Assembly: GCA_012517325.1 (NCBI GenBank)
Contig: JAAYVF010000113.1
Span: 1-54,560 of the forward strand
DNA from: Myxococcales bacterium
Lineage (GTDB): Bacteria; Lernaellota; Lernaellaia; Lernaellales; Lernaellaceae
DNA: 54,560 nucleotides
Reading direction: 5' to 3'
Under the pieces are notes generated by a model, which did not search any database, had not been told where the DNA came from, and was given only the letters and a program-made list of their open reading frames with translations. Positions 1 to 10,187 of this stretch are shown piece by piece. Position numbers and translations under genes: made by a program. How positions within the stretch are numbered: position 1 is the stretch's first letter; each line of letters opens with the position of its first letter.

Positions 1-2
1 CC

Positions 3-1453
<1,451 letters not shown>

Positions 1454-1457
<4 letters not shown>

Positions 1458-3040
1458 GCCGGGTCGTGGCGATCGTCGGCGGCCGGTTGCAGCCGGAGGA
1501 CGTGGTCGCGGTCGCCCGCGAGGGCGCCAAGGTCTTTCTGTCGCCGGCGGGCGAAAAGCGGTTGGCAGCGGGCGCGGCGCGGCTGGCGCAAGTCGAGGCG
1601 GGGACCGGCCCGGTGCCGTTGTGGAAGTTGGCCGATCTGACCGATGACGCGGAACGACCCGCGCCGGCGGATCTCACGGCGCTGGCCCGGCACGTGATCC
1701 TCGACCACGCCGTCGCGGTGGGCCGGCCGTTGCCGACCGAACTCGTGCGCGCGGCCATGCTGGTGCGCGCCGACGTTTTCGCGCAGGGTTACAGCGGCGT
1801 CCGGCCGGAACTGGCCGAGCGCCTGGTGGACATGCTCAACCGGGAAGTGCATCCGATCGTGCCGGCGCACGGCCATTTTTCCGTGGCCGGCGACGTGGCG
1901 CCGCTCGCGCACCTGGCCCTGGTGCTGTGCGCCGGAAGCGACGATTACAGCGGCTCCGGGCAGGCGGCCCTCGGCTGGCACGAGGCCGGCGCGCCGATCC
2001 TGCCGGGCGGCGAGGCGATGCGCGCCGCGCGGCTCGAACCCGTGCGGCCGAATTTGAAAGAAGCCTTTTCGTTGATCGTCGGCCACAGCTTCGCCGCCGG
2101 TTGGGCGGCGCTGCTGATCGAGGAAGCCTGGCGTCTCTGGCGACTGGCCGTGGCCGCCAGCGCGTTGACGTGCGAGGCCCTTTTGGCTAACACCGCCGCG
2201 TTCGATCCGCGCCTGCTCGGACTCGGGCCGGGTCGCGAGTGGATCGTCCGCGTCGGCGAACGGCTGCACGGCTGGACCGCCGGTTCGCGCATGGCCGGCA
2301 ACCGCCAGCGCGCCGACGCGTTTTCGATCCGCTGCATCCCCCAGGTGCTCGGGGCGGTCGCTGGCGTGCTCGACCGCGTCGGGCAGGCGATCGGCGAGGA
2401 ACTGGGCCTGGCGAGCGACAATCCGGTCCTCATCGACGATCCGGAAGGGCCGCGCTGTCTGGACGGCGGCAATTTCCACGGCGCGCGGCTGTCGCTGGCG
2501 GTCGACAACCTGCGCCTGGCGATGGCCGAAATCGGGTCGCTGGCCGAGCGCCACGCGTTTCTGCTCACCAACGGCAGCCGCAACTCCGGCCTGCCCAGCT
2601 TCCTGATCCGCCGCCACGGCCTGAACAGCGGCTTCATGCTCGCCCAGTACACGGCCGCGGCGCTGGTCAGCGAAAACAAGGCGCTGGCCTTGCCCTATGC
2701 GACCGACTCGATTCCGAGCGTGCAGGATTACGAGGACCACGCGGGCCTGTCCTTGCACTCCACCGCGGTGACCGACAAGCTGCTGACGAACGTCCGGCGC
2801 GTGCTGGCGATCGAATTTCTGCTGGCCGCGCAGGGCGTCGAGCTGCGCCTCGAGGAAGGCAAGCAGGCCGGTCGGCGAACCTTGCGGTTGCACGACGAAA
2901 TCCGCCGGACGATTCCGGTTTGGGAAGACGACACGGTATTGTCGCGGCGGATCGAGCAGGCCGACGCCCTGTGCCGGCCCGGCGGCGGGCTCGACCGCCT
3001 GGCCCGCGAAACGAGGGAGAACGACCATGACGACGAATAA
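1454..3040 (+). CDS. HAL/PAL-fold protein lacking the MIO triad (probable pseudoenzyme)
   Basis: 528-residue paralogue of the preceding lyase. The start at 1454 (ATGA overlap) is chosen over the upstream in-frame ATG at 1256, which would lie deep inside hutH. The fold is recognisable through AMLVRADVFAQGYSGVRP, FSIRCIPQVLGAV, GNFHGARLSLA and YEDHAGLS. The catalytic centre is rewritten. The MIO Ala-Ser-Gly is Val-Ala-Gly (residues 144-146, nt 1883-1891), so no Ser is available for MIO formation. The LALNNG segment is FSLIVGHS, which removes the catalytic Asn. The YSLRC Tyr is Phe. The N-terminal Tyr loop (YGINTGFG) is absent and replaced by unrelated sequence. The His after ILD and the Glu of YEDH are kept. 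Ammonia-lyase activity by the known mechanism is therefore unlikely. A regulatory or ligand-binding role, perhaps in a hetero-oligomer with the upstream lyase, is inference. The frame is intact, so this is not a decaying pseudogene. Confidence 0.85.
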
Positions 3041-4403
3041 AAAGGTGAAGCCCGCCCAACCCGGCGGGTTCAACGATTACGGCCCGGCGGCGATGATCGC
3101 GCGCGGCCGGATGATCGACACGATCCGCCGTGTGTACGAGTTGTACGGCTTCCAGCCGCTCGACACGCCGTGCGTCGAGTTCTCCGAGGTGCTGCTCGGC
3201 GACGGCGGCGAGACCGAAAAGGAAATCTTCCGGCTGACCGGTCCCGAGGAGGACAAGGAACTGGCGCTGCGCTTCGACCTGACCGTGGCGCTGTCGCGCT
3301 ACGTGGCGGCGAACACCGACCTGCTCATGCCGTTCAAGCGCTACCAGGTCGGCAACGTGTTCCGCGGCGAGAAGCCGCAGGCCGGCCGCTTCCGCCAGTT
3401 TCTGCAGGTGGACGCCGACGTCGTGGGCGCCAAGACCGGCCTGGCCGACGCCGAGATCATCGCCGTGACCGCCGCCGCGATGGCGGGTCTGGGCATCGAG
3501 CGCTTCGTCGTGCGGATCAACGACCGCAAGATTCACGACGGCCTCGCCGCCGCGGTGGGGATCGACGCGCGCGGGCCGCTGACGCGCGGCGAAATGGTCA
3601 ACGAACTGCTGCGGGTGCTCGACAAACTGGAAAAGATCGGCCGCCCGGGCGTGCGCGCCGAATTGATGAAAAAACCCGAATACGAGGCCGACCGCGCCTT
3701 GCACCTGTCCGCCGAGCAGGTCGCGCTGGTCGAGCGCTTTCTGGACATCGCCGGCGACAACGGCGAAAAATTGGCCCGCGCCGAAGCCCTGGTGCGCGGC
3801 GAAACCGGTGCGGCGGGCATCGCCGAACTGCGCGAGATTCTCGCCGACCTGCGGGCGCTGGGCTGGGACGAGCGCGTCGAGGTCGACCTGACCGTCGCGC
3901 GCGGCCTCGAATATTACACCGGCCCCGTGCTCGAAACGCGTCTTTTAGACCTGCCGGAGATCGGCTCGGTGGCCAGCGGCGGCCGCTACGACGAAATGAT
4001 CGGTCGCTTCCACGCCAACGCGATCCCGGCCGTCGGCACCAGCATCGGCTTGGACCGGCTGTTCGACGCGCTGCAACGGCTGCAACTGGTGACCACCGTC
4101 GAAAGCGAGGTCGACGCGCTGATCATCGTCTTCGACGCAAAGTACACCGCGACCTACCTCGACTACCTGCGGCGCCTGCGCGCGGCGGGCATCTCGGCCG
4201 AGATCTACCTGGGCAGCGACAGCGGCTTCAAGGCGCAGATGCGCTACGGCCTGCGCAAGGGCGTGAAGCACCTGGTGATCTGCGGCGAAGACGAGATCGC
4301 CCAGGGCGGGGTGCAGGTGAAAAACCTCGCGACCCGCAACCAGGAATTCGTGCCGGCCGAGCGATTGCTCGCTTACCTCCGCCAACCCGCCGTTTCGGCC
4401 TGA
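3027..4403 (+). CDS. hisS: Histidyl-tRNA synthetase
   Basis: Class II aminoacyl-tRNA synthetase charging tRNA-His; 458 aa. Motif 2 is the RYQVGNVFRGE region followed by GRFRQFLQVDADVVG. The histidine-binding signature is VARGLEYYTG, then SVASGGRYDEMIG; motif 3 is GTSIGLDRLF. A C-terminal anticodon-binding domain (DALIIVFDAKY to the end) is present, so this is a full HisRS and not the HisZ regulatory paralogue. The ATP/His pocket reads LRFDLTVALSRY, like the LRYDLTVP of eukaryal and archaeal enzymes, and not the LRPEGTA usual in bacteria. The start lies 14 nt inside the end of the upstream gene and has a GAGGGAGA Shine-Dalgarno, so it is coupled. An odd tRNA-His lies in the same window at 16640-16712. 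Confidence 0.93.
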   Translation: MTTNKKVKPAQPGGFNDYGPAAMIARGRMIDTIRRVYELYGFQPLDTPCVEFSEVLLGDGGETEKEIFRLTGPEEDKELALRFDLTVALSRYVAANTDLLMPFKRYQVGNVFRGEKPQAGRFRQFLQVDADVVGAKTGLADAEIIAVTAAAMAGLGIERFVVRINDRKIHDGLAAAVGIDARGPLTRGEMVNELLRVLDKLEKIGRPGVRAELMKKPEYEADRALHLSAEQVALVERFLDIAGDNGEKLARAEALVRGETGAAGIAELREILADLRALGWDERVEVDLTVARGLEYYTGPVLETRLLDLPEIGSVASGGRYDEMIGRFHANAIPAVGTSIGLDRLFDALQRLQLVTTVESEVDALIIVFDAKYTATYLDYLRRLRAAGISAEIYLGSDSGFKAQMRYGLRKGVKHLVICGEDEIAQGGVQVKNLATRNQEFVPAERLLAYLRQPAVSA

Positions 4404-4423
4404 TTCGCCGGCAAGGGAACGAC

Positions 4424-5239
4424 ATGCCCGTCGATTATCACATTCATACGGCGCTGTGCGGCCACGCGGCCGACGAAATGGAAGAGTACGTGGAACAGGC
4501 CTTGCGCCTGGGTTTGACCGAAATGGGTTTCGCCGACCACCTGCCGATGGAAGTCTGGGGCCAGGCCGATCCCTGTCTGACGATGTCGCTGGCCGATATG
4601 GAAATCTACCGGCGGCGCGTCGCGGATTTGCAGGCGCGCTATCAAGGGCGGATTCGCATCCGCTTCGGGCTGGAGGCCGATTACGTGCCGGGAAAGGAGC
4701 GGGTCATCGAGGATTTTCTGCGCCGCTACGATTTTGATTACGTGATCGGCTCGGTGCATTTTCTCGGCGCCGACGAGGTCGACTTCAGCCGCGACCACGC
4801 CCCCTGGACGACGCATCCGGTGGATGAAATCTTTACCGGCTACTTCGCGACGCTGCGCGATTGCGCGGCCTGCGGCCTCTTCGATTTTCTCGGCCACCCC
4901 GACCTGGTGAAGAAGTTCGGCCATCGCCCGAGCTTCGCGCTGGACGACTGGTATGACCGCATCGCCACCGTTTGCGCGGCGCACGGCATCGCCGCCGAGA
5001 TCAACACCAGCGGCCTGCACCGGCCGGTCGGCGAGCCGTACCCGCACGAGGATTTCGTCCGCGCTTTCGTGCGCCACGGCGTGCCGATGCCGATCAACAG
5101 CGACGCGCACCTGCCTCAGGAAGTCGGCCGCGATCGCGCGGCGGCGGAAGCGTTGGCGCGGCGGGCCGGCCTGCGGCGGACGCCGCTCTACGAAAAACGC
5201 CGCCTCGTCGGCTGGGACGAACTGCCGGTCGGCGAATAA
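4424..5239 (+). CDS. PHP-domain phosphatase, histidinol-phosphatase (HisK/HisJ) type
   Basis: 271-aa polymerase-and-histidinol-phosphatase fold metal hydrolase, probably dephosphorylating histidinol phosphate in histidine biosynthesis. Metal-binding motifs are visible in order: HIHT at residues 6-9, FADHLP, the Glu of GLEADYVPG, the His of GSVHFLG, GHPDLVKKF, and the C-terminal NSDAHLP. Length matches the HisJ/HisK family (~260-280 aa). The start is 20 nt after hisS, with AAGGG upstream. It is the last gene of the HAL/HAL-like/HisS operon, which supports a histidine-related role. Other PHP phosphoesterases share these motifs, so the substrate is inferred from length and context. Confidence 0.85.
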   Translation: MPVDYHIHTALCGHAADEMEEYVEQALRLGLTEMGFADHLPMEVWGQADPCLTMSLADMEIYRRRVADLQARYQGRIRIRFGLEADYVPGKERVIEDFLRRYDFDYVIGSVHFLGADEVDFSRDHAPWTTHPVDEIFTGYFATLRDCAACGLFDFLGHPDLVKKFGHRPSFALDDWYDRIATVCAAHGIAAEINTSGLHRPVGEPYPHEDFVRAFVRHGVPMPINSDAHLPQEVGRDRAAAEALARRAGLRRTPLYEKRRLVGWDELPVGE

Positions 5240-5327
5240 ACCCCGAGCGAATTTGATTTCACTTTTTTCCCGCCGTCCGCGTCTCGGCCGGATTTTTACC
5301 CTTCGGGTTGATTCGCGATTCGCCTTT

Positions 5328-7445
5328 TTACTCCGCTCGTTCGCCCAGCAGCCGCAGACCGTTGGCGATCACCAGCAGCGAAGCGCCCATGTCGGCGAAG
5401 ACGGCCATCCACAGCGTCGCGACGCCGCCGAGCGCCAGCAGGAAGAAGACCAGTTTGATGCCCAGCGCCAGGGCGATGTTGGCCCGCAGGCGGCCCATGC
5501 TCCGCCGGGCGAGGCGAAAGAGAAAGGCGAGCTTGCCCAGATCGTTCGCCAGCAGGGCGACATCGGCGGTTTCCAGCGCCTGGTCGGCACCCCGGCCCAT
5601 GGCGACGCCCAGGTCGGCGGCGGCCAGGGCGGGCGCGTCGTTGACGCCGTCGCCCACCATCGCCGTCGCGCCGTAACGAGCCTGCAACTCCTTCACGGCG
5701 GCCACCTTCTGGGCGGGCAGCAACTCGGCGCGCAAACCGTCGAGCGGCAGCCGCCGGGAAACGAGCCGCGCCACGGCCTCGTTGTCGCCGGTCAGCATGC
5801 ACAGGTGCGCGATGCCCGCGTCCTTGACCTCCCGCAAGCGGTGCGGCGCTTCCTCGCGCAGCGGATCTTCCAGGACGATGACCCCCTGCGGCGCGCCGTC
5901 GTAGCCGACGAACACCAGGCTGCCCGCGCCGTTTTCCAACCGCGTGGCCTGCTCGTGCAGGGTGCGCGAACACAATTCGCGCTCGTGAAAGAGGTGGTGA
6001 TTGCCGACGAACACCCGCCGCTGCTCGACCAGGCCGGTGGCGCCCAGGCCGGGCAGAAGCCGCACGTCGCGCGCCTCGGGAATCGCCAGGTCCGCGGCTT
6101 GCGCCCGGCCGACGATGGCCGCCGCCAGCACGTGTCCGGCGTGCTTTTCCACCGCCGCCGCCAGACGCAGCAGTTGTTGGGGGTCGATGCCGTCGAGCGC
6201 CACCACGTCGACCACCGCCGGTTGGCCGTGGGTCAGCGTGCCGGTCTTGTCGAACGCCACGGCGCGGATCCGCGCGGCTTTTTCGAGCGCGACGCCGCCC
6301 TTGATCAGCACGCCGGCGCGCGCCGCCGCGGCCAGACCGGAGACCAGCGTGATCGGCGTCGAGATGACCAGCGCGCACGGACAGCCGATGAGCAGCACCA
6401 CCAGGCCGCGGTAGAACCACTCGTGGAACGGCTGGCCGAAGGCGAGCGTCGGCACGGCGACGATCGCCGCCGCCAGCGCGATCACCACCAGTGTATAAAT
6501 CCGCGCGAAGGCGTCGATGAACCGCTGGGCCGGCGCTTTGGCGGCTTGGGCGTCGCGCACCAGGCCGATGATCCGGGCGAGGGTCGATTGCGACGCCGGG
6601 CGCGTGGCGCGAATCACCAACACCCCTTCGCCGTTGATCGATCCGGCGAACACCTCGTCCCCCGCCGCTTTGACGACCGGCAACGATTCGCCGGTCACCG
6701 GCGCCTGGTTGACCCCGCTTTGCCCCTGCTCCACCACGCCGTCCAAGCCGAAGCGCTCGCCGGGTCGCACGACGATGCGCGCCCCCGCCGGAACGCGCTC
6801 CGGCGAGACGCGCCGCTCGGTTTCGCCGTCGAGCCAGGTCACCTCGTCCGGCGCCAGCGTCAGTAGCGAGGCGACCGCCCGCTGCGCGCGGTTCATGCTG
6901 TAGGATTCGATCAACTCGGCCAGCGCGAACAGAAAAATCACCATCGCGCCTTCCGACCATTCGCCCAGGGCGATCGCGCCGGCCACCGCCAGGGTCATCA
7001 GGACGTTCATGTCCGCCCGTCGGGCGCGCAACGCCGCCCAGGTCTTGCGCACGGTCAGGGCGCCGCCCAGCACGATGCCGGCGAGAAACAGCGCCTCGAC
7101 GACCAAAAGCGGTGCGCCCAGCCGGCCCAGCAGGGTCGCCGCCAGCCAGGCCAGACCCGAAGCGCCCGCCAGCAGGTGGCCGCGCCGGCGCTTCCAGAAA
7201 GTCCGTTCAACCTTTTCACCGGCCAGCGTCGTCTGGTGGCCGAATCCGGCGATCGTCGCCTGCAACTTCGACGCGTCGACGGCGCGCGGGTCGTAGCGAA
7301 CCGTCAGGCGGCTGTCGAGCAGACGGTACGATTGCGCTTGCACGCCGGGCAGCGCCGCCACCGCGTCGAGGATCGATTGCGTGCAGTCCGGGCAGCTCAG
7401 GTCATGGATGATCAATTCCACTTCGCGGGTGGTCGGAGCGGGCAT
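5328..7445 (-). CDS. zntA: Zn/Cd/Pb-translocating P1B-type ATPase
   Basis: 705-aa inner-membrane metal exporter. The N-terminal heavy-metal-associated domain carries LSCPDC (CxxC). Next come the phosphatase segment TGESLPV, the TM6 metal site CPCALVISTP, the phosphorylation site DKTGTLTHG and the hinge VGDGVNDAPAL. The C-terminal helices carry NIALALGIKLVFF (Lys) and FADMGASLLVIANGLRLL (Asp), which are Zn/Cd/Pb determinants of the ZntA subgroup. The usual SEHPL motif of the nucleotide domain reads AGHVL: the His is kept but the Pro is replaced. It starts 4 nt after the ArsR-family gene upstream on the same strand, so it is presumably metal-induced from that promoter. No clear terminator follows; only a 4-bp hairpin with TAAAAA is seen. 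Confidence 0.95.
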   Translation of the reverse strand: MPAPTTREVELIIHDLSCPDCTQSILDAVAALPGVQAQSYRLLDSRLTVRYDPRAVDASKLQATIAGFGHQTTLAGEKVERTFWKRRRGHLLAGASGLAWLAATLLGRLGAPLLVVEALFLAGIVLGGALTVRKTWAALRARRADMNVLMTLAVAGAIALGEWSEGAMVIFLFALAELIESYSMNRAQRAVASLLTLAPDEVTWLDGETERRVSPERVPAGARIVVRPGERFGLDGVVEQGQSGVNQAPVTGESLPVVKAAGDEVFAGSINGEGVLVIRATRPASQSTLARIIGLVRDAQAAKAPAQRFIDAFARIYTLVVIALAAAIVAVPTLAFGQPFHEWFYRGLVVLLIGCPCALVISTPITLVSGLAAAARAGVLIKGGVALEKAARIRAVAFDKTGTLTHGQPAVVDVVALDGIDPQQLLRLAAAVEKHAGHVLAAAIVGRAQAADLAIPEARDVRLLPGLGATGLVEQRRVFVGNHHLFHERELCSRTLHEQATRLENGAGSLVFVGYDGAPQGVIVLEDPLREEAPHRLREVKDAGIAHLCMLTGDNEAVARLVSRRLPLDGLRAELLPAQKVAAVKELQARYGATAMVGDGVNDAPALAAADLGVAMGRGADQALETADVALLANDLGKLAFLFRLARRSMGRLRANIALALGIKLVFFLLALGGVATLWMAVFADMGASLLVIANGLRLLGERAE

Positions 7446-7448
7446 GGC

Positions 7449-7823
7449 TTACCTCGCGGTGTTGAGCCCGGCGGAATTTTCCCGCACGTGCGCCAGGCCG
7501 TCGCGGAACAGGTGCTCGATATGCTCGTCATCCAACGAATAGAGGGCGAGTTTGCCGTCACGCCGGTACTTGACCAGGTTCATCGTGCGCAGCAACCGCA
7601 ATTGCTGCGAGACGTTGGATTCGCGGGCGCCGAGCAGGCGGCTCAGGTCGCCGACGCAAAGCTCGGTGCGTGACAGGACATAGAGGATTTTCAAGCGCAG
7701 GGGGTCGCCCAGAACCTTGAAAGTCTCGGCCAGGCGTTGAAAAACCGGTTCGTCGGCGAGAAATGGGGTCAGATTCACGGCGGCGGTTCGATCGCCGAAG
7801 CGGAGATCCTGGGGCTGAGTCAT
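7449..7823 (-). CDS. ArsR/SmtB-family metal-sensing repressor
   Basis: 124-aa winged-helix dimeric repressor expected to dissociate from DNA on binding Zn(II) or a similar ion. The recognition helix is LLGARESNVSQQLRLL. The C-terminal helix has D99, H101, H112 and E115, exactly the D-x-H-x10-H-x-x-E alpha5 zinc site of SmtB/CzrA proteins. Cys56 (TELCVGDL) sits where SmtB has its alpha3 Cys. I start at 7823 because AAAAAGGA lies 7 nt upstream. The in-frame ATG at 7841 has no Shine-Dalgarno and lies inside a palindrome. It is co-transcribed with the P-type ATPase (3-nt gap) and is the obvious regulator of the pair. Confidence 0.9.
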   Translation of the reverse strand: MTQPQDLRFGDRTAAVNLTPFLADEPVFQRLAETFKVLGDPLRLKILYVLSRTELCVGDLSRLLGARESNVSQQLRLLRTMNLVKYRRDGKLALYSLDDEHIEHLFRDGLAHVRENSAGLNTAR

Positions 7824-7834
7824 GTTACAATCCT

Positions 7835-7872
7835 TTTTCATATGAAAAGGTATTGAAAACTATATATAGTTT
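7835..7872 (-). promoter_or_regulatory. Candidate ArsR operator: two AT-rich perfect palindromes
   Basis: Two perfect inverted repeats lie between promoter and start codon: AAACTATATATAGTTT at 7857-7872 and TTTTCATATGAAAA at 7835-7848, with centres 23 bp apart. ArsR/SmtB proteins bind AT-rich dyads overlapping the -10 or transcription start, so one or both are likely binding sites. The second contains the rejected upstream ATG of the repressor gene. Confidence 0.55.
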
Positions 7873-7895
7873 AGACGTGACGTTCAGGTTGTCAA
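7868..7895 (-). promoter_or_regulatory. Promoter of the arsR-zntA operon
   Basis: On the minus strand a perfect TTGACA (-35, 7890-7895) is followed after 16 nt by TAAACT (-10, 7868-7873). The -10 runs into the palindrome at 7857-7872, so repressor binding there would block RNA polymerase. TATATA further downstream could serve as the -10, but the spacer would then be 21 nt. Confidence 0.55.
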
Positions 7896-7935
7896 GAGCC
7901 ATTGCGGAACATAGGGGGAGATAGACGGGAAAAGA

Positions 7936-9534
7936 TCAGGACAAGCGGAGTTGGCCGTTGATGCGATGGCGTGCGGCAAAGATTTCTTCTCGGTCCTGAT
8001 CGGTTTCAGCCAATGCTTCCGCCTCGCGGAACAAAGGTTCCGCGTGTTCGTGGTCGTTCCACAAATCGAGGTAAATCCGGGCGTAAAAGAGCAAATCAGG
8101 CAGGCGAAAAAATTTGGTTTCGGAAAGGTTGGCGTAACCTTTTTCCAGACAGGCGCGGGCGCGTGGTTCATCGCCGAAAAACTCTTGCCAATCCTTGGCC
8201 AGCAGCCCTAAATCGGCATTCGTCAGGGTTGCGGTTGCCTCGATTAAAACCCGCCGCGCTTCGTCGGGACGATTGATTTTCATCCAGGCCGTGACGATCA
8301 AGTCCCAATTCATTCCCGCGTGAAACCAGTCATGTCGAGCCCGCTGCTCGGCTTCGAGAATGCCTTCGACGGCCAAATCCCGATCACCGAGGGTACTCAG
8401 AACTTCCTTGGCCCATTCCAGGTAATGCCAAGGTGGACGGCAGCTTCCGTCGTGCGGTTTGGCGGCAATCAGCAATTCCCGCGCGCCTGATTGGTCGCCG
8501 GTTTCGATCAACCAGTGCCAGGCCAAATCATACAATTCCTCGCGGGAACGAAAACCCGAGGCGCAACCGCGTAGGACGGCTACCGCTTTTTCGCGCGCGT
8601 CGAAAACATCGACCCAAGCCTTGCCGACGAGATAGGCGTCGAATCCATGAAGCCTTTTTTCCGCGATCGCGTCCAGACGGCGACGGACGGCAGATTCCTC
8701 GTCGGTAAAAAACAAAGCGGTCCGGGCCCGGTTCAGGCCAGCCGACAAGGTGGGCGACTCTTCTGCCAGGTTTCGTAGCGCGGCTTCAACGATGGGCCGG
8801 TTTTGGATCAGTAAAGCCAGTCTGGAATGAGCGACTATTTCATCGCCGAAAACCTGATTCCAATCGTATCCGCCTTGTCGCAGGCAATAGGCCGCTTGGG
8901 CGGTGTCACCCAGATTGCCCAGCCAGGCATCGGCCAGTGCCAACCAATCGTTTGGGCGTTTGCCGAACGCTTCGGCGCCGGCGAGGGTGATGCGGATTTG
9001 CTCCGGTGAAAAGCCGAGCCGCCATTGCAGATCGGCCGCGAGAATACGCAGGTACAGGTCGTTCAATGATTGGATTCGATTCAATTGATACAACGCAGCT
9101 TCGCGATCCTGCAAAACGTGCCAGGCCCAGTGCGCCAGAAACTGGTGCTCGCGACCGCCGCCTTCCGAATCGACCCGATCCTCGTAAGCCGTGCGCCAGG
9201 CGACGGGGTCGTTTTGCCGGGAGGCTTCACCTAAAATTTCCTCGGTCAAGGCTTCGTTCTCCAAAAAACCTCGAAAGACAGACGGCCATTCCTCGGGATG
9301 TCGATGACCCCAAATGTTGAAAGCGTGCACCGCATAGGCGTCCCAGACCTTGCGGCCGCGAGCGTAGCCGGGCCGCAACTCGTTCAACCCAGGAAGGTAT
9401 AGTTCCGCCAATCGTTCAGCGGCTTCTGGACCCAAGTCGGCGACTCCCTGATTTTCGGCGCGCAAGAGTGTCGAAATAGCGGCAAGCGATTTTCCCAGTT
9501 CAAGGCGGACAGCGGTGGGCGAGGCGGCGGTCAT
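7936..9534 (-). CDS. Helical-repeat (TPR-like) protein of unknown function
   Basis: 532-aa, largely alpha-helical soluble protein rich in W, A, L and E, with repeated helix pairs such as LALADAWLGNLGDTAQAAYC and LYDLAWHWLIETGDQSGARE, consistent with a TPR/SEL1-like solenoid. No catalytic motif, signal peptide or membrane segment is seen. The start at 9534 overlaps the stop of the upstream zinc-ribbon gene by 4 nt; the longer frame running to 9831 is only a shadow of that gene. The solenoid suggests protein-protein contacts, perhaps with the membrane protein encoded upstream. Function unknown. Confidence 0.72.
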   Translation of the reverse strand: MTAASPTAVRLELGKSLAAISTLLRAENQGVADLGPEAAERLAELYLPGLNELRPGYARGRKVWDAYAVHAFNIWGHRHPEEWPSVFRGFLENEALTEEILGEASRQNDPVAWRTAYEDRVDSEGGGREHQFLAHWAWHVLQDREAALYQLNRIQSLNDLYLRILAADLQWRLGFSPEQIRITLAGAEAFGKRPNDWLALADAWLGNLGDTAQAAYCLRQGGYDWNQVFGDEIVAHSRLALLIQNRPIVEAALRNLAEESPTLSAGLNRARTALFFTDEESAVRRRLDAIAEKRLHGFDAYLVGKAWVDVFDAREKAVAVLRGCASGFRSREELYDLAWHWLIETGDQSGARELLIAAKPHDGSCRPPWHYLEWAKEVLSTLGDRDLAVEGILEAEQRARHDWFHAGMNWDLIVTAWMKINRPDEARRVLIEATATLTNADLGLLAKDWQEFFGDEPRARACLEKGYANLSETKFFRLPDLLFYARIYLDLWNDHEHAEPLFREAEALAETDQDREEIFAARHRINGQLRLS

Positions 9535-9929
9535 GCCGGTCCCGGCCGATCGTTGACGATCGCAACGACGGTGTTTTGACCGCAACCGGGGCAGGAAACG
9601 AAAAGTTCGGGATGGTCGCCGAGCGCCACGCCGAGCGGGATATGCACCCGAAGGTTCGCGCCGCAACCGCCGCAGTTCAGCGAAAAACGGTCGCTGAACA
9701 AGCGCGAGGTTCCTCGGTAAAGGCGAAAAATAAGGAAAGCGGCGCCGATCGGCAGCGCGACCAGCGGCCACCAGATGCCGAAGAAAGCCGCGGCGAGAGC
9801 GCCCAAAAGCGTGGCCGCGAACAGGGTCCAACCGAAAGCGGCGGCGATTTTTCGGCGGACTTTTCGCTGCCGAACGATGGAGAGCGGCAATTCGTATTGG
9901 TGGTGAACGGTCGGACGATCGTCGGCCAT
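9531..9929 (-). CDS. Small zinc-ribbon membrane protein
   Basis: 132 aa. A charged N-terminus (residues 1-30) precedes two hydrophobic segments at about 31-70 (TLFAATLLGALAAAFFGIWW and PLVALPIGAAFLIF). A cytoplasmic zinc ribbon follows, with CGGCG and, about 30 residues later, CPGCGQ. The start is set by AAAGGA upstream of the ATG at 9929; the frame extending to 10277 is not supported. It is translationally coupled to the downstream helical-repeat gene. No known family recognised. Confidence 0.7.
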   Translation of the reverse strand: MADDRPTVHHQYELPLSIVRQRKVRRKIAAAFGWTLFAATLLGALAAAFFGIWWPLVALPIGAAFLIFRLYRGTSRLFSDRFSLNCGGCGANLRVHIPLGVALGDHPELFVSCPGCGQNTVVAIVNDRPGPA

Positions 9930-9974
9930 GCGAAATCCTTTCCGTGACGCGGTTTTTATTTTCCGATTCCGGAC

Positions 9975-10002
9975 ATTGTAAAATAAAGTGTAATTTGGTG
10001 AA
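9975..10002 (-). promoter_or_regulatory. Candidate promoter for the zinc-ribbon/helical-repeat pair
   Basis: Minus strand: TTCACC (9997-10002), a 16-nt AT-rich spacer, then TACAAT (9975-9980), about 45 nt upstream of the ATG at 9929. The AT-richness contrasts with the surroundings. Confidence 0.4.
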
Positions 10003-10145
10003 AGAAGTAGATTACTGGGCGCTAAGCGCCGGGGCCGGCCCGCGTTTCGGTCTGACACCGGATGCCGTTTTCGCCGCCGGTTGCCAAGCCCGCCGCTAAC
10101 CGCTAAAAGAATTACTCGAATCGAGCGGCACAGACCTGGGTACTT

Positions 10146-10163
10146 CGGCGCCGGCCGGCGCCG
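10146..10163. repeat. 18-bp perfect GC palindrome upstream of the PilZ gene
   Basis: CGGCGCCGGCCGGCGCCG is self-complementary with no loop and sits 6 nt before the AAGGAGG ribosome binding site of the PilZ gene. The same 18-mer forms the centre of the 44-bp palindrome at 16261-16304. Confidence 0.6.
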
Positions 10164-10187
10164 CAGGCAAGGAGGGGTTGTCGGGTC

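Noticed and set aside
4953-6866. 637-codon plus-strand ORF across the end of the PHP gene and the P-type ATPase
   Set aside because: It crosses two real genes, one on each strand, and encodes compositionally biased sequence only.
10021-10187. Possible c-di-GMP riboswitch ahead of the PilZ gene
   Set aside because: No GEMM core sequences or tetraloop/receptor pattern; only short GC palindromes are present.
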